Assembly: GCA_002503825.1 (NCBI GenBank)
Contig: DASP01000004.1
Location: 12,208 to 76,207 of the forward strand
Length of the DNA stretch: 64,000 bases
Reading direction: 5' to 3'
Source: Methanoregulaceae archaeon UBA467
Lineage (GTDB): Archaea > Halobacteriota > Methanomicrobia > Methanomicrobiales > Methanospirillaceae
The notes beneath the pieces are model-generated. The model ran no database searches and was not told the DNA's origin. It saw only the letters and a list, made by a program, of their open reading frames with translations. This document shows positions 44,977 to 53,253 of this stretch, piece after piece. Position 1 is the stretch's first letter, and each line of letters starts with the position of its first letter. A program made the position numbers and the translations under genes.

Positions 44977-45069
44977 TCCGCTGGTTTTTTAAGATTGAAA
45001 CGCAATAGTGTAGTGTTTCAGTATATATGAACAAAAGATCTATAACAGCCGTTCTACGGCGTGGATTCG

Positions 45070-46356
45070 ATGATTGAAGATTTTTTATTGATTTTACTCT
45101 TCATCGTCTGCCTGTTGCTCTCTGCGTTTTTCTCGAGCTCTGAAGTTGCATTAATCTCTGTCACACGGGCAAAGGTAAGGATGCTGGTAAATGATGCAAG
45201 GAAAGGATCCGAATCCCTTGCAACGCTCAAGGAATCCCCGAATCATTTCCTGATCGCAATTCTCATCGGGAATAATGTTGTGAATGTTGCCGCAGCAGCA
45301 ATTGCCACGGCAATTGCCATCAGTATATTCGGGGATATCGGGGTCGGGATTGCCACCGGTGTGGTGGTTCTCCTCATGCTCGTATTCGGGGAGATCGGCC
45401 CGAAGATGTATGCCGCAAGGTATACCGAGAGGTTTGCCCTTACGGTAGCAACCCCGATTCTCTATCTTTCAAGGTTCTTTTCACCCCTGATCTGGGTAAT
45501 AGAGCAGGTAAGCCGCAAGATATCGCCGTCGTCAGGATTTACCGAACCGATGGTGACGGAAGAAGAGATCAAGGAGTGGATCGAGGTAGGAAAAGAGGAG
45601 GGGACGATCGAGCAGGAAGAGCGGGAGATGCTCTACTCGGTCCTCGAATTCGGAGACACGATTGCACGCGAGATCATGACCCCGAGGGTCGATGTCGCAC
45701 TGATGGAGGACACGACCACCTTTGACAATGCCCTCCATATCTTCAACGAGAGCGGATTTTCCCGTATTCCGGTATATCATGAACAGATGGACAACATCAT
45801 CGGTGTCCTCAATGTCAAGGATGTCTTTTCAGCGGTCCTTACCGGAAAGAAACATACGCCCATCAAAGACCTGATGTACGACCCGTTTTTTGTGCCCGAG
45901 ACCAAGAAGATAGACGATCTCCTCAAGGAACTGCAGGTAAGAAAGGTCCAGATTGCCGTAGTACTCGATGAATACAGCAGTTTTGTCGGCATCGTGACTG
46001 TTGAGGATATCCTGGAAGAGCTTGTCGGGGACATCCTCGACGAATTTGACAAGGAAGAGCCTGAGATCCAGAAGCTCGGGGAGGGGATATTTCTCGTGGA
46101 TGCAAAGGTGTGGGTTGAGGACCTGAATGATGAACTTGACCTTAACCTGCCCATACACGAGTCGTATGAAACGATCGGGGGTCTTTTAATCGACCGTCTC
46201 GGCCATATCCCACACCCCGGGGAGAGCGCCTACCTTCAGGACTGCCATGTCACGCTTGTTGTCATGCAGATGCTCTCCCGCCGGATAGTAAAGGTGAAGA
46301 TGATCATTCACAGCGTCGGGGAAATCCCTGCCGAGATAAAACCGGGAACAAAATGA
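45070..46356 (+). CDS. CNNM/CorC-type membrane protein with CBS domains
   Basis: 428 residues from the ATG at 45070 (the frame has a GTG 9 bases earlier). The DUF21 membrane domain (about 1-190, three to four helices, with SAFFSSSEVALISVTRAKV and ILIGNNVVNVAAAAIAT) is followed by two CBS domains (about 205-330, MTPRVDVALMED and VDDL-type repeats) and a C-terminal CorC/HlyC FAD-like domain (about 345-428). Such proteins are linked to Mg2+ or Co2+ efflux; relatives are mis-named hemolysins. Its last four bases overlap the purN start (ATGA). A TATA-like CTATAAC lies near 45037. Confidence 0.9.
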   Translation: MIEDFLLILLFIVCLLLSAFFSSSEVALISVTRAKVRMLVNDARKGSESLATLKESPNHFLIAILIGNNVVNVAAAAIATAIAISIFGDIGVGIATGVVVLLMLVFGEIGPKMYAARYTERFALTVATPILYLSRFFSPLIWVIEQVSRKISPSSGFTEPMVTEEEIKEWIEVGKEEGTIEQEEREMLYSVLEFGDTIAREIMTPRVDVALMEDTTTFDNALHIFNESGFSRIPVYHEQMDNIIGVLNVKDVFSAVLTGKKHTPIKDLMYDPFFVPETKKIDDLLKELQVRKVQIAVVLDEYSSFVGIVTVEDILEELVGDILDEFDKEEPEIQKLGEGIFLVDAKVWVEDLNDELDLNLPIHESYETIGGLLIDRLGHIPHPGESAYLQDCHVTLVVMQMLSRRIVKVKMIIHSVGEIPAEIKPGTK

Positions 46357-46955
46357 AAAAAGTTGCAGTGCTTGCCTCAGGAAGGGGATCAAATTTCCAG
46401 GCTGTTATCGACGCGATTGAGAATGGGGAGATACCTGCCCGCTGTAGCGGGCTTATCACCGACAATCCCCGCGCGTATGCGATCAGCAGGGCCGAAAAAG
46501 CAGGCATCCCCGTATATGTGAGGGACTACTCCTCGTACACGACCAAGGAATCCTACGAGGATGCGCTCTGTTCGGCAATGCAGGAATGCGGGGCTGATCT
46601 GTTTGTCCTTGCCGGGTACATGAGAATACTCGGATCAGGGATAGTCAGGAAATTCCCGGGCAGGATGATCAATATTCACCCGGCCCTTCTGCCGTCCTTT
46701 TCCGGCCTCCATGCCCAGCGGCAGGCACTGGAATACGGGGTAAAGGTTGCCGGCTGCACTGTACATTTCGTGGACGAAGGGATGGACAGCGGACCGGTCA
46801 TTCTCCAGTCCTGTGTCAGTGTGCTTGACGGTGACGATGAGGATGCCCTTGCGGAACGGATCCTTCTCGAGGAGCACAAGGCGCTTCCCCGTGCAATATC
46901 GCTGTTTTGCCAGGACCGCCTGCGCATTGTCGGACGAAAAGTAAGAATCCTCTGA
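46353..46955 (+). CDS. purN: Phosphoribosylglycinamide formyltransferase
   Basis: 200 residues, usual PurN length. It formylates GAR in purine synthesis using formyl-folate or, in methanogens, a related formyl donor. The start VAVLASGRGSNFQAVIDAI binds phosphate. The catalytic triad residues N107 and H109 (MINIHPALLPSF) and D145 (VDEGMDSGPVI) are intact. It overlaps the preceding CNNM-type gene by 4 bases (ATGA), implying translational coupling, although the two have no obvious shared function. Confidence 0.94.
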   Translation: MKKVAVLASGRGSNFQAVIDAIENGEIPARCSGLITDNPRAYAISRAEKAGIPVYVRDYSSYTTKESYEDALCSAMQECGADLFVLAGYMRILGSGIVRKFPGRMINIHPALLPSFSGLHAQRQALEYGVKVAGCTVHFVDEGMDSGPVILQSCVSVLDGDDEDALAERILLEEHKALPRAISLFCQDRLRIVGRKVRIL

Positions 46956-47057
46956 TTCCTGCAGGGGATCGTCCTGCCTTTTGCCTGCCGGGGCGGGTGA
47001 CTTTATTTTCATGAGAACAACATAATGGGATAAAGCCCGTCAGACTGGATTTTCAGC

Positions 47058-47390
47058 ATGGCAATGAAAAAATCATCACACCCGAACAGCAGGCGGATAG
47101 CGCGGGAACGTATAGCGGTTCTCTTTCAGCAGGCCCGGCTCTTTTTTCCGGTCAACCCGGCATGGAGCAACAGGTGTGTTGAACTCGCAAGGAAAATTGC
47201 AATGCGCCAGCGGATACGTATTGAGAGGCAGCACCGGAGGTGTTTTTGCCAGCACTGTTATGCGTTCCTCGTGCCGGGTGTAAATATGCGGGTGAGAATA
47301 CAGAGAGGAAAGGTGATCGTGACCTGCCTGCATTGCCACAGGCAGACGCGGTTTCCGATCGGGAGGACCCATGTCAGGGGAAACGGATAA
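47058..47390 (+). CDS. rnp4: RNase P protein component 4 (Rpp21)
   Basis: 110 residues. RNase P removes the 5' leader of tRNA precursors, and this protein (Rpp21/Rpr2) pairs with Rpp29 on the RNA. Typical features: a basic N-terminus (NSRRIARERIAVLF), helices with KIAMRQRIRIERQHRR, and a four-cysteine zinc ribbon (RCFCQHC ... TCLHCHRQTRFP). An alternative ATG two codons later is possible. It overlaps the following YhbY gene by 20 bases and heads the large translation-related run. Confidence 0.92.
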   Translation: MAMKKSSHPNSRRIARERIAVLFQQARLFFPVNPAWSNRCVELARKIAMRQRIRIERQHRRCFCQHCYAFLVPGVNMRVRIQRGKVIVTCLHCHRQTRFPIGRTHVRGNG

Positions 47391-47616
47391 TTCAGGAATG
47401 CAGGAACTCAAACCGACGATTTGGATCGGCAAACAGGGATGTACAGAGACCATTATTCAGGAGGCCGTGGAGCAGCTCAAGAAACGGAAGATCATCAAGA
47501 TAAAATGGCTCCATAACACCGAAATTGATCCCGAAGAACTGGCAGAGCGTGCAGGTGCCCGGCTCATCGGAGTCAGGGGGCGTACACTTGTCCTCGCGGA
47601 AAAAAAACATAAATGA
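47371..47616 (+). CDS. YhbY/CRM-domain RNA-binding protein
   Basis: 81 residues. The fold contains IWIGKQGCTETIIQEAVEQL, then a KKRKIIKIKW strand and the nucleic-acid-contacting R-L-I-G-V-R-G-R-T (GARLIGVRGRTLVLAEK), as in YhbY, a pre-50S ribosome-associated protein. The start at 47371 follows GGGAGG; an ATG nine codons later is an alternative. It overlaps rnp4, supporting co-expression in RNA maturation. Confidence 0.9.
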   Translation: MSGETDNSGMQELKPTIWIGKQGCTETIIQEAVEQLKKRKIIKIKWLHNTEIDPEELAERAGARLIGVRGRTLVLAEKKHK

Positions 47617-47653
47617 GTACCTTTTTTTCCCCGGCCTGAAAGTGCGCTGCTCG

Positions 47654-47665
47654 AAATATATAAAA
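47654..47665 (+). promoter_or_regulatory. TATA box of the rps19e operon
   Basis: AAATATATAAAA, about 65 bases before the rps19e ATG at 47725, which leaves a leader of about 35-40 bases carrying GAGGTTTTAGG. This is the only strong TATA box seen before the long downstream run of genes. Confidence 0.55.
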
Positions 47666-47724
47666 ACGTATTGAACCAATATGTAAAGACTGTTATATCG
47701 ATATGGTGACAGTGAGGTTTTAGG

Positions 47725-48174
47725 ATGACAACAGTCTACGACATCCCGGCTGACAGTCTCATCAGGACTCTGGCAGAAGAGCTGAAAAAGACGCCGGAAA
47801 TAAGGCCCCCTGATTGGGCCGCCTTTGCAAAGACAGGGGTACATAAGGAAATGCCCCCCGAAGATCCTGACTGGTGGTTTGTACGCGTCGCCTCTATCAT
47901 GAGAAGAGTGTACATCGACGGTCCGATCGGCGTTGAGCGCATGAGGACATTCTATGGCGGAAAGAAGGACCGCGGCTCAAGACCCAGCCAGTTCAGGAAG
48001 GGGAGCGGCTCGATCCTCCGGAAGTCCCTCCAGCAGCTCGAAGATGCAGGGTATATCCTTCATGAGAAGACCGGCCGCAGGATCTCGCCCGCTGGCGCGT
48101 CGTTTATTGACGGTGTCGCTCACAGCCTCAAGGCTGAAGCGAGTGCGAAAGTTCCTGAACTAGCCAAGTACTGA
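47725..48174 (+). CDS. rps19e: Ribosomal protein S19e
   Basis: 149 residues, small-subunit protein found in archaea and eukaryotes. TVYDIPADSLIRTLAEELKK, the W-rich region (PPDWAAFAKTGVHKEMPPEDPDWWFVR, shown only in part here as WWFVRVASIMRRVY), and GSILRKSLQQLEDAGYI are typical. It binds 16S rRNA helix regions in the head. It is the first gene after the strong TATA box and probably heads the long operon that runs to about 57.6 kb. Confidence 0.96.
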   Translation: MTTVYDIPADSLIRTLAEELKKTPEIRPPDWAAFAKTGVHKEMPPEDPDWWFVRVASIMRRVYIDGPIGVERMRTFYGGKKDRGSRPSQFRKGSGSILRKSLQQLEDAGYILHEKTGRRISPAGASFIDGVAHSLKAEASAKVPELAKY

Positions 48175-48186
48175 AGGGTGATTTGT

Positions 48187-48528
48187 ATGGGAGACGACGA
48201 GCTGGCAGAACTGCGGCGGAGAAAACTCGCACAGTTACAGCAGCAGACACTCGACCAGGATATGATGCAGGACGAAATGGAGCGGCAGCAGCAGGCAGAC
48301 GCCCAGATCCAGATGATCCTGATGAAAATTCTTGAACCTGAGGCACGGGAGAGATTAAACACCATAAAGCTGACCCGTGCTGATTTTGCACGGGCCGTGG
48401 AGCAGCAGCTGGTGCTCCTTGCCCAGAGTGGTCGTCTCAAAAACAAAATTACCGATGCTCAGTTGAAAGCCTTACTCCAGCAGATAATGCCTGCCAAAAA
48501 GGAGTTTAATATCAGACGCAAGGGATGA
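48187..48528 (+). CDS. PDCD5-family DNA-binding protein
   Basis: 113 residues from the ATG at 48187, which has GGGTGA 5-10 bases upstream. The N-terminal charged helix (MGDDELAELRRRKLAQLQQQ), Q/M-rich linker (DMMQDEMERQQQADAQIQ) and the core ILEPEARERLNTIKLTRADFARAVEQ match the archaeal homologue of human PDCD5 (TFAR19), a small three-helix protein. In archaea it is always found beside S19e, as here. The cellular role is unclear; nucleic-acid binding is assumed. Confidence 0.92.
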   Translation: MGDDELAELRRRKLAQLQQQTLDQDMMQDEMERQQQADAQIQMILMKILEPEARERLNTIKLTRADFARAVEQQLVLLAQSGRLKNKITDAQLKALLQQIMPAKKEFNIRRKG

Positions 48529-49124
48529 AAGCAGGCGTACTTTTCAGCGGGGGGAAGGACAGCTCACTTGCGGCGCTTATGCTTTCCCGGGACTACGAGG
48601 TTGAACTGAACACGTTTGTCTTCGGTCGGGCCCGGGATCTGACCTCTGTTGAAAAAGCGGCCGGAAATCTTGGATTTCCACATAAAAGGCGTCTGTTTGA
48701 AGAAGGTCTGCTTGACAGGGCGATTGACATGATTATTGCGTGCGGGTACCCGAACGATGCGATCAATATGATACACCGGGCAGCAATTGATACTCTCTGC
48801 GGTGAATATTCGGTCGTTGCGGATGGTACCCGCCTGAATGATCGTGTTCCCATGCTCGGGCGCGGAGAAGTACAGCACCTCTGGGATACCAGAAGATGTT
48901 CATATGTCAGGCCCCTGCTCGGGTTCGGAAAGGCAGAAGTAAGCCGGCTGGCGACGAGACTTCTGGTCGTTACGTATGGCGAGACCGGAACAATCGGGAA
49001 CGGTGATTATGAACGGGAGATTCGTGAGGCAATGGCATCACGGGGACTGGAGTCACGGAATTTTTTTCCGGAACATCATTCCCAGTCACTGGTCCTGTCC
49101 AGATCAGAAATGAGAGAAGGGTGA
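48525..49124 (+). CDS. PP-loop ATP-pyrophosphatase-like protein
   Basis: 199 residues. The N-terminal SGGKDSS (9-15) is the PP-loop that binds the alpha and gamma phosphates in N-type ATP pyrophosphatases, and VADGTRLNDRVP is the second conserved block. The enzymes adenylate and activate a carbonyl or RNA base. This archaeal family is regularly found in the S19e-L39e-L31e run, so an RNA-modification or ribosome-related role is likely, but no substrate is known to me. It overlaps the PDCD5 gene by 4 bases. Confidence 0.8.
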   Translation: MKAGVLFSGGKDSSLAALMLSRDYEVELNTFVFGRARDLTSVEKAAGNLGFPHKRRLFEEGLLDRAIDMIIACGYPNDAINMIHRAAIDTLCGEYSVVADGTRLNDRVPMLGRGEVQHLWDTRRCSYVRPLLGFGKAEVSRLATRLLVVTYGETGTIGNGDYEREIREAMASRGLESRNFFPEHHSQSLVLSRSEMREG

Positions 49125-49130
49125 AAGAAA

Positions 49131-49283
49131 ATGAGTAAAACAACAAAAGGTTTTAAGATACGACTGGCAAAGGCCTGTGAACAGAACCGCCGGGTGCCGT
49201 CGTGGGTAACGATTCGGACAAAACGGGCAGTGGTGTCGCATCCAAAGCGCCGCCAGTGGAGAAAGAGCACACTGAAGGTGTAG
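49131..49283 (+). CDS. rpl39e: Ribosomal protein L39e
   Basis: 50 residues, very basic: MSKTTKGFKIRLAKACEQNR, then VPSWVTIRTKRAVVSHPKRRQWRKSTLKV (given in pieces). L39e lines the peptide exit tunnel in archaeal and eukaryotic ribosomes. The gene is easily missed because of its size. It begins 6 bases after the PP-loop gene, with AGAAGGGTGAAAG as ribosome-binding region, and ends in TAG 3 bases before rpl31e. Confidence 0.95.
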   Translation: MSKTTKGFKIRLAKACEQNRRVPSWVTIRTKRAVVSHPKRRQWRKSTLKV

Positions 49284-49286
49284 ACC

Positions 49287-49550
49287 ATGGCAGAGAAAAT
49301 GCAGGAACATGTTTATATTATTCCGTTGCGTGATGTCAAGCGCTCACCCCGCTGGAAGCGGAGCAACACGGCAATGAAGGACATCAGAAAATTCCTCGGA
49401 AAACACATGAAAAGTGAAGATGTAAAACTCGATAAAAGCATCAACGAACTTGTGTGGGAGCGGGGAAGCCAGAAACCGCCGTCAAAGATTCGCATCAGGG
49501 CGATGAAATTCGATGACGGGCAGGTTCAGGCCGAACTTGCTGAGGAATAA
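49287..49550 (+). CDS. rpl31e: Ribosomal protein L31e
   Basis: 87 residues. HVYIIPLRDVKRSPRWKRSN, AMKDIRKFLGKHMK and INELVWERGSQKPPSKIRIRA are the standard landmarks of L31e, which sits near the exit of the tunnel on the large subunit. It starts 3 bases after rpl39e and ends 1 base before the eif6 start. The order L39e-L31e-aIF6-L18a is conserved across archaea. Confidence 0.96.
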   Translation: MAEKMQEHVYIIPLRDVKRSPRWKRSNTAMKDIRKFLGKHMKSEDVKLDKSINELVWERGSQKPPSKIRIRAMKFDDGQVQAELAEE

Positions 49551-49551
49551 G

Positions 49552-50214
49552 ATGGAAAGAACGGTCTCCTTTGCCGGTGACCCGAATATCGGGGTATTTG
49601 CGCGCGCATTTGATGATGTAGTCGTGGTTCCGCCGGATTCCCCTGAGGAATTCAGAACGACCCTTAAGAAGATATTAAAGGTCGAGGTACTGGAAACGAC
49701 TATCCAGGGGAGCAGTATTATCGGTTCACTTCTCGCCGGGAACAGCCGCGGGTTTGTGGTGAGCGGACTCGTTCACGACTCCGAACTGCAGCTGCTCGAG
49801 AAGTACCGGGACGTGTATCTCCTGGAGCATACCATGAATGCAGCAGGCAACGTAATACTGGCCAATGACCATTTTGCAGCAGTTCACCCTGAAATGCCTG
49901 CGGACATGGCAAAGGAGATCGGAACATTTCTCGGAGTCCCGGTACACACCCTCTCACTTGGAGGGATAAAGACCATCGGGATGGCCGCAGTTGCCACAGG
50001 GAGAGGAATCCTGGTGAACCCACGCAGCAACCGGCAGGAGATTGAACGGCTGGAATCAGCCAGCGGGCTTCCGGTCGGTACAGGCTCGGTGAACATGGGC
50101 AGCGGACTTGTCGGTGCAGGGCTTGTGGCAAATTCACACGGTTACGTGGCAGGCCTTGAGACCACGGGATATGAACTGGGACGAATAGAGGACGTATTTG
50201 GATTTCTGGAGTGA
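49552..50214 (+). CDS. eif6: Translation initiation factor 6 (aIF6)
   Basis: 220 residues from the ATG at 49552 (GAGGAATAAG directly upstream). The five-fold pseudo-symmetric repeats are evident, including TVSFAGDPNIGVFARAFDD, GNSRGFVVSGLVHDSELQLL, GNVILANDHFAAVHPEMP and GSVNMGSGLVGAGLVANSHG. aIF6 binds the large ribosomal subunit and prevents joining with the small one until maturation is complete. It is followed 4 bases later by rpl18a. Confidence 0.96.
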   Translation: MERTVSFAGDPNIGVFARAFDDVVVVPPDSPEEFRTTLKKILKVEVLETTIQGSSIIGSLLAGNSRGFVVSGLVHDSELQLLEKYRDVYLLEHTMNAAGNVILANDHFAAVHPEMPADMAKEIGTFLGVPVHTLSLGGIKTIGMAAVATGRGILVNPRSNRQEIERLESASGLPVGTGSVNMGSGLVGAGLVANSHGYVAGLETTGYELGRIEDVFGFLE

Positions 50215-50218
50215 TTTT

Positions 50219-50410
50219 ATGGAAAACAAGACTTTTGAAGTGAAGGGAATCTTTAAGATCAGAGACGAATGGCTGCCGTACGCAAAGGTTATCGACGCGC
50301 CAAATGAAGCACAGGCACAGGAGAGAACATTTACCCTGATGGGAAGTAAACACCGACTAAAAAGAAGGTATATCAAAGTTCAGGCCGTGAATGTTATAGA
50401 TGGTGAATAA
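50219..50410 (+). CDS. rpl18a: Ribosomal protein L18a (LX)
   Basis: 63 residues from the ATG at 50219 with TGGAGTGA just upstream; a longer frame to 50198 lies inside eif6. NKTFEVKGIFKIRDEWLPYA and MGSKHRLKRRYIKVQAVNV match the archaeal LX/L18a protein, half the length of its eukaryotic counterpart, on the solvent face of the large subunit. Its end overlaps the start of pfdA by 11 bases. Confidence 0.95.
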   Translation: MENKTFEVKGIFKIRDEWLPYAKVIDAPNEAQAQERTFTLMGSKHRLKRRYIKVQAVNVIDGE

Positions 50411-50876
50411 CGTGGATAATGTCGATCAGCGGGAGCTGCAGTCGCTTCAGGCGTACCTGAACGAATACCGGCAACAGGCGGAAGTATTTGCCCAGCAGCT
50501 CTCCATGCTCGAAGAGGGACGAATAGAAGCATTTGCTGCAACAGAGGCCCTTTCAGCTATTTTAAACGCGGGCGACAGCACAGTGCTCCTGCAGATCGGG
50601 GGCGGTGTGAGCGTCAGGGCACGTGTGGAAGAGCCTGATAAAATCCTTGTCAATATCGGCGCAGATGTAATCGTCGAGCGGTCGAACAGTGATGCAGTTG
50701 AGTATCTGAAAGACCGCATCACCGAGATGGAAGCCTCGGGCAAGAAAGTGGCGGAAGCGCTTGATCGCATCAGGACCCAGATGAATGAGATCGCGCGCCG
50801 TCTTGAAACGGGATACCGGCAGGCCCAGCAGATGAACCCGCCCTTTTCAGCGGAACAGCCTGAAGAAGAGGACTGA
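50400..50876 (+). CDS. pfdA: Prefoldin alpha subunit
   Basis: 158 residues. An N-terminal coiled coil (QRELQSLQAYLNEYRQQAEV), a beta-hairpin core (STVLLQIGGGVSVRARVEEP, KILVNIGADVIVERS) and a C-terminal coiled coil (AVEYLKDRITEMEASGKKVA) give the jellyfish-tentacle architecture. Prefoldin (alpha2beta4) captures unfolded chains and hands them to the thermosome. The location beside eif6-rpl18a is conserved in archaea. The C-terminus is acidic (EEED). Confidence 0.95.
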   Translation: MVNNVDNVDQRELQSLQAYLNEYRQQAEVFAQQLSMLEEGRIEAFAATEALSAILNAGDSTVLLQIGGGVSVRARVEEPDKILVNIGADVIVERSNSDAVEYLKDRITEMEASGKKVAEALDRIRTQMNEIARRLETGYRQAQQMNPPFSAEQPEEED

Positions 50877-50895
50877 CGGCCGGGGTGCGGAAAGC

Positions 50896-51936
50896 ATGTT
50901 CGAGGGTCTCAGGACTCGTCTCCGGAATATCCAGGGGAAACTGGAAGCAAGCATAGAAGAGGCCGCCGTTCCCGGAAATGAGGCGTCGGCCCCTCAAAAA
51001 GTACCCGCGAATACCGCTGGCGCCGCAGGCGAAAAAAGCCCTACCCTTATCAACAAGGTAAAAGTCCTGATCACCGACCGCGAATTTATTGTCGATGAAA
51101 AAGACCTCCAGGACGCACTTTTTGAACTTGAAATGGTGCTGCTCGAGAACGATGTCGCACTTCCTGTCACCGATGAAATTATCAGCCATGTCAGATCCGA
51201 CCTCACTGGAAAACGACGAAAGATCGGTGAATCTGTCGACGAAATCGTACTCAAAGCGCTTTCAAACGCACTTCTCAACGTGCTCGGGGAGGGTTTTGAC
51301 CTTGCCGGGTATATCCGGTCCCACGAGCGACCGGTAAAAATTCTCTTCACCGGTGTGAACGGCACGGGCAAGACCACCACTGTTGCAAAGATCGGGCATT
51401 ACCTGAAGAAAAATGGATTTTCTGTCGTTATAGGCGCTGGAGATACCTACCGGGCGGGAGCAATCGAGCAGATCGATGTGCATGCAAAAAGGCTCGGCAT
51501 CAAGATCATCCAGCACCAGCAGGGTGGAGACCCGTCGGCAGTGCTTTTTGATGCGGTCCAGTATGCAGAAGCACATAAGATCGATGTTGTCCTTGCCGAT
51601 ACAGCCGGACGGTTCCATAACCGGGCAAACCTCATGAACCAGCTCGATAAGATCCGGAGGATCATGAAGCCCGATCTCATCGTGTATGTGGATGAGGCCG
51701 TTGCCGGCAATGATGCGGTGGTCCGGGCGTACGAATTTGAAAAGGCCGTCGGTGCAGATGCGGTGGTCCTGACAAAAGCGGATATGGACCCACGCGGGGG
51801 AGCTGCGATCTCTATTGCCCACACGATCGGGAAACCGCTCATGTTCCTTGGCGTCGGCCAGGGATATGATGATATCATGCCATTTGATCCCGCTGTTGTA
51901 GTGAACGAGATTCTGAAGGAGGCTCCGGATGCTTGA
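50896..51936 (+). CDS. ftsY: Signal recognition particle receptor FtsY
   Basis: 346 residues. A short, Ala-rich acidic N-terminal segment (20-50) replaces the long bacterial A domain. The N domain helices (about 65-130) precede a G domain with GVNGTGKT (153-160), the DTYRAGAIEQ and DTAGRFHNRANLMNQLDKI motifs, and TKADMDPRGGA. It is the membrane-associated GTPase partner of SRP54. It overlaps the start of srp54 by 8 bases, so receptor and particle protein are made together. Confidence 0.97.
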   Translation: MFEGLRTRLRNIQGKLEASIEEAAVPGNEASAPQKVPANTAGAAGEKSPTLINKVKVLITDREFIVDEKDLQDALFELEMVLLENDVALPVTDEIISHVRSDLTGKRRKIGESVDEIVLKALSNALLNVLGEGFDLAGYIRSHERPVKILFTGVNGTGKTTTVAKIGHYLKKNGFSVVIGAGDTYRAGAIEQIDVHAKRLGIKIIQHQQGGDPSAVLFDAVQYAEAHKIDVVLADTAGRFHNRANLMNQLDKIRRIMKPDLIVYVDEAVAGNDAVVRAYEFEKAVGADAVVLTKADMDPRGGAAISIAHTIGKPLMFLGVGQGYDDIMPFDPAVVVNEILKEAPDA

Positions 51937-53248
51937 CCGTCTCGGGACGTCGTTAAAGGACGCATTAAAAAAGCTTGCAGGAAAGAATGTCGTTGACAGG
52001 GCAGCTGTCGAAGAACTGATAAAAGACCTGCAGCGTGCCCTCATCCAGTCGGATGTGAACGTAAAGCTCGTCATGCAGCTTTCACAGGCGATAAAGGCGC
52101 GGGCCCTTGAAGAGGAGCCCCCGAAGGGGACAAACGTCAGGGAGCATGTCCTGCGTATAGTGTACCAGGAACTTGTGCGGCTCATGGGGACGACCGCCGA
52201 TGTAAGGCTCGAACCCCAGAAGATCCTGATGGCCGGGCTGCAGGGGAGCGGTAAAACTACTACGACGGCAAAACTCGCAAGATATTTCCAGAAAAAAGGT
52301 CTGCGTGTGGGGGTTATCTGCGGCGATACGTTCCGGCCGGGAGCATACCAGCAGCTGAGCACCCTCTGCCAGAAGATCAATGTCCCCTGTATAGGTAATC
52401 CCTCAGAAAAAGACGCCCTTAAAATCGTTCGCGAAGGCCTGCAGGCCCTTGCTCATTCGGAAGTTATCATTATTGATACACAGGGCCGCCATGCACTGGA
52501 AGAGGAGCTTATCCAGGAAATTATTGATATCAATGCGCTTTCTCAGGCGTCCCACCGCTGGCTTGTCATCGATGCCGCTCTCGGGCAGCAGGCAAACGAG
52601 CAGGCACGACGCTTTCACGATGCCATCAGTATCGACGGTGTCATCATCACCAAGATGGACGGGACTGCAAAGGGTGGCGGTGCGCTTTCTGCTGTCGCAG
52701 AGACAAAGAGCGGGATCGTCTTTATCGGAAGCGGTGAGACGATTGAAGACCTCGAGCGCTTCGACCCGGACGGGTTCATCTCCCGGCTCCTCGGAATGGG
52801 TGATTTAAAGGCACTGATGGAGAAAGCACAGGAGTCCTTTACCGAAGGCGATGTTGATGTCAATTCCATGATGCGTGGGAAATTTACCCTGCGCGACGTG
52901 TACAAGCAGCTCGAGGCCCTGAACAAGATGGGCCCGCTCAAGCAGATCATGAGCATGCTGCCGATGGGTAATATGGAGATCCCGTCGGACGTCGCCGATG
53001 TTACCGCGGCGAAGATGGGACGTTACCGTATTCTTATGGACTCGATGACCGCGTCAGAACTTGATGACCCGTCGGTTATCAACAGTTCAAGGATCCAGCG
53101 TATAGCCCTTGGTGCAGGCGGGACACCTGACGAAGTACGGGAACTGATCAAGTACTACAAGACCATGAAGCGGGCCTTAAAAGGTGTCAGGGGCGGGGCC
53201 GGAAAAATGAACATGCAGCGCCTGATGAAGCGTTTCGGCGGGCCCTGA
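51929..53248 (+). CDS. srp54: Signal recognition particle 54 kDa protein
   Basis: 439 residues. N domain (1-90), G domain with GLQGSGKT (103-110), GDTFRPGAYQQL and TKMDGTAKGGGALS, then an M domain (about 300-439) rich in methionine (KQIMSMLPMGNMEIPS; SRIQRIALGAG), which binds 7S RNA and signal peptides. The usual DTAGRH motif here reads DTQGRH (residues 183-188), an Ala-to-Gln change next to the catalytic loop. The 7S RNA gene is not in this window. Confidence 0.97.
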   Translation: MLDRLGTSLKDALKKLAGKNVVDRAAVEELIKDLQRALIQSDVNVKLVMQLSQAIKARALEEEPPKGTNVREHVLRIVYQELVRLMGTTADVRLEPQKILMAGLQGSGKTTTTAKLARYFQKKGLRVGVICGDTFRPGAYQQLSTLCQKINVPCIGNPSEKDALKIVREGLQALAHSEVIIIDTQGRHALEEELIQEIIDINALSQASHRWLVIDAALGQQANEQARRFHDAISIDGVIITKMDGTAKGGGALSAVAETKSGIVFIGSGETIEDLERFDPDGFISRLLGMGDLKALMEKAQESFTEGDVDVNSMMRGKFTLRDVYKQLEALNKMGPLKQIMSMLPMGNMEIPSDVADVTAAKMGRYRILMDSMTASELDDPSVINSSRIQRIALGAGGTPDEVRELIKYYKTMKRALKGVRGGAGKMNMQRLMKRFGGP

Positions 53249-53253
53249 GCACG

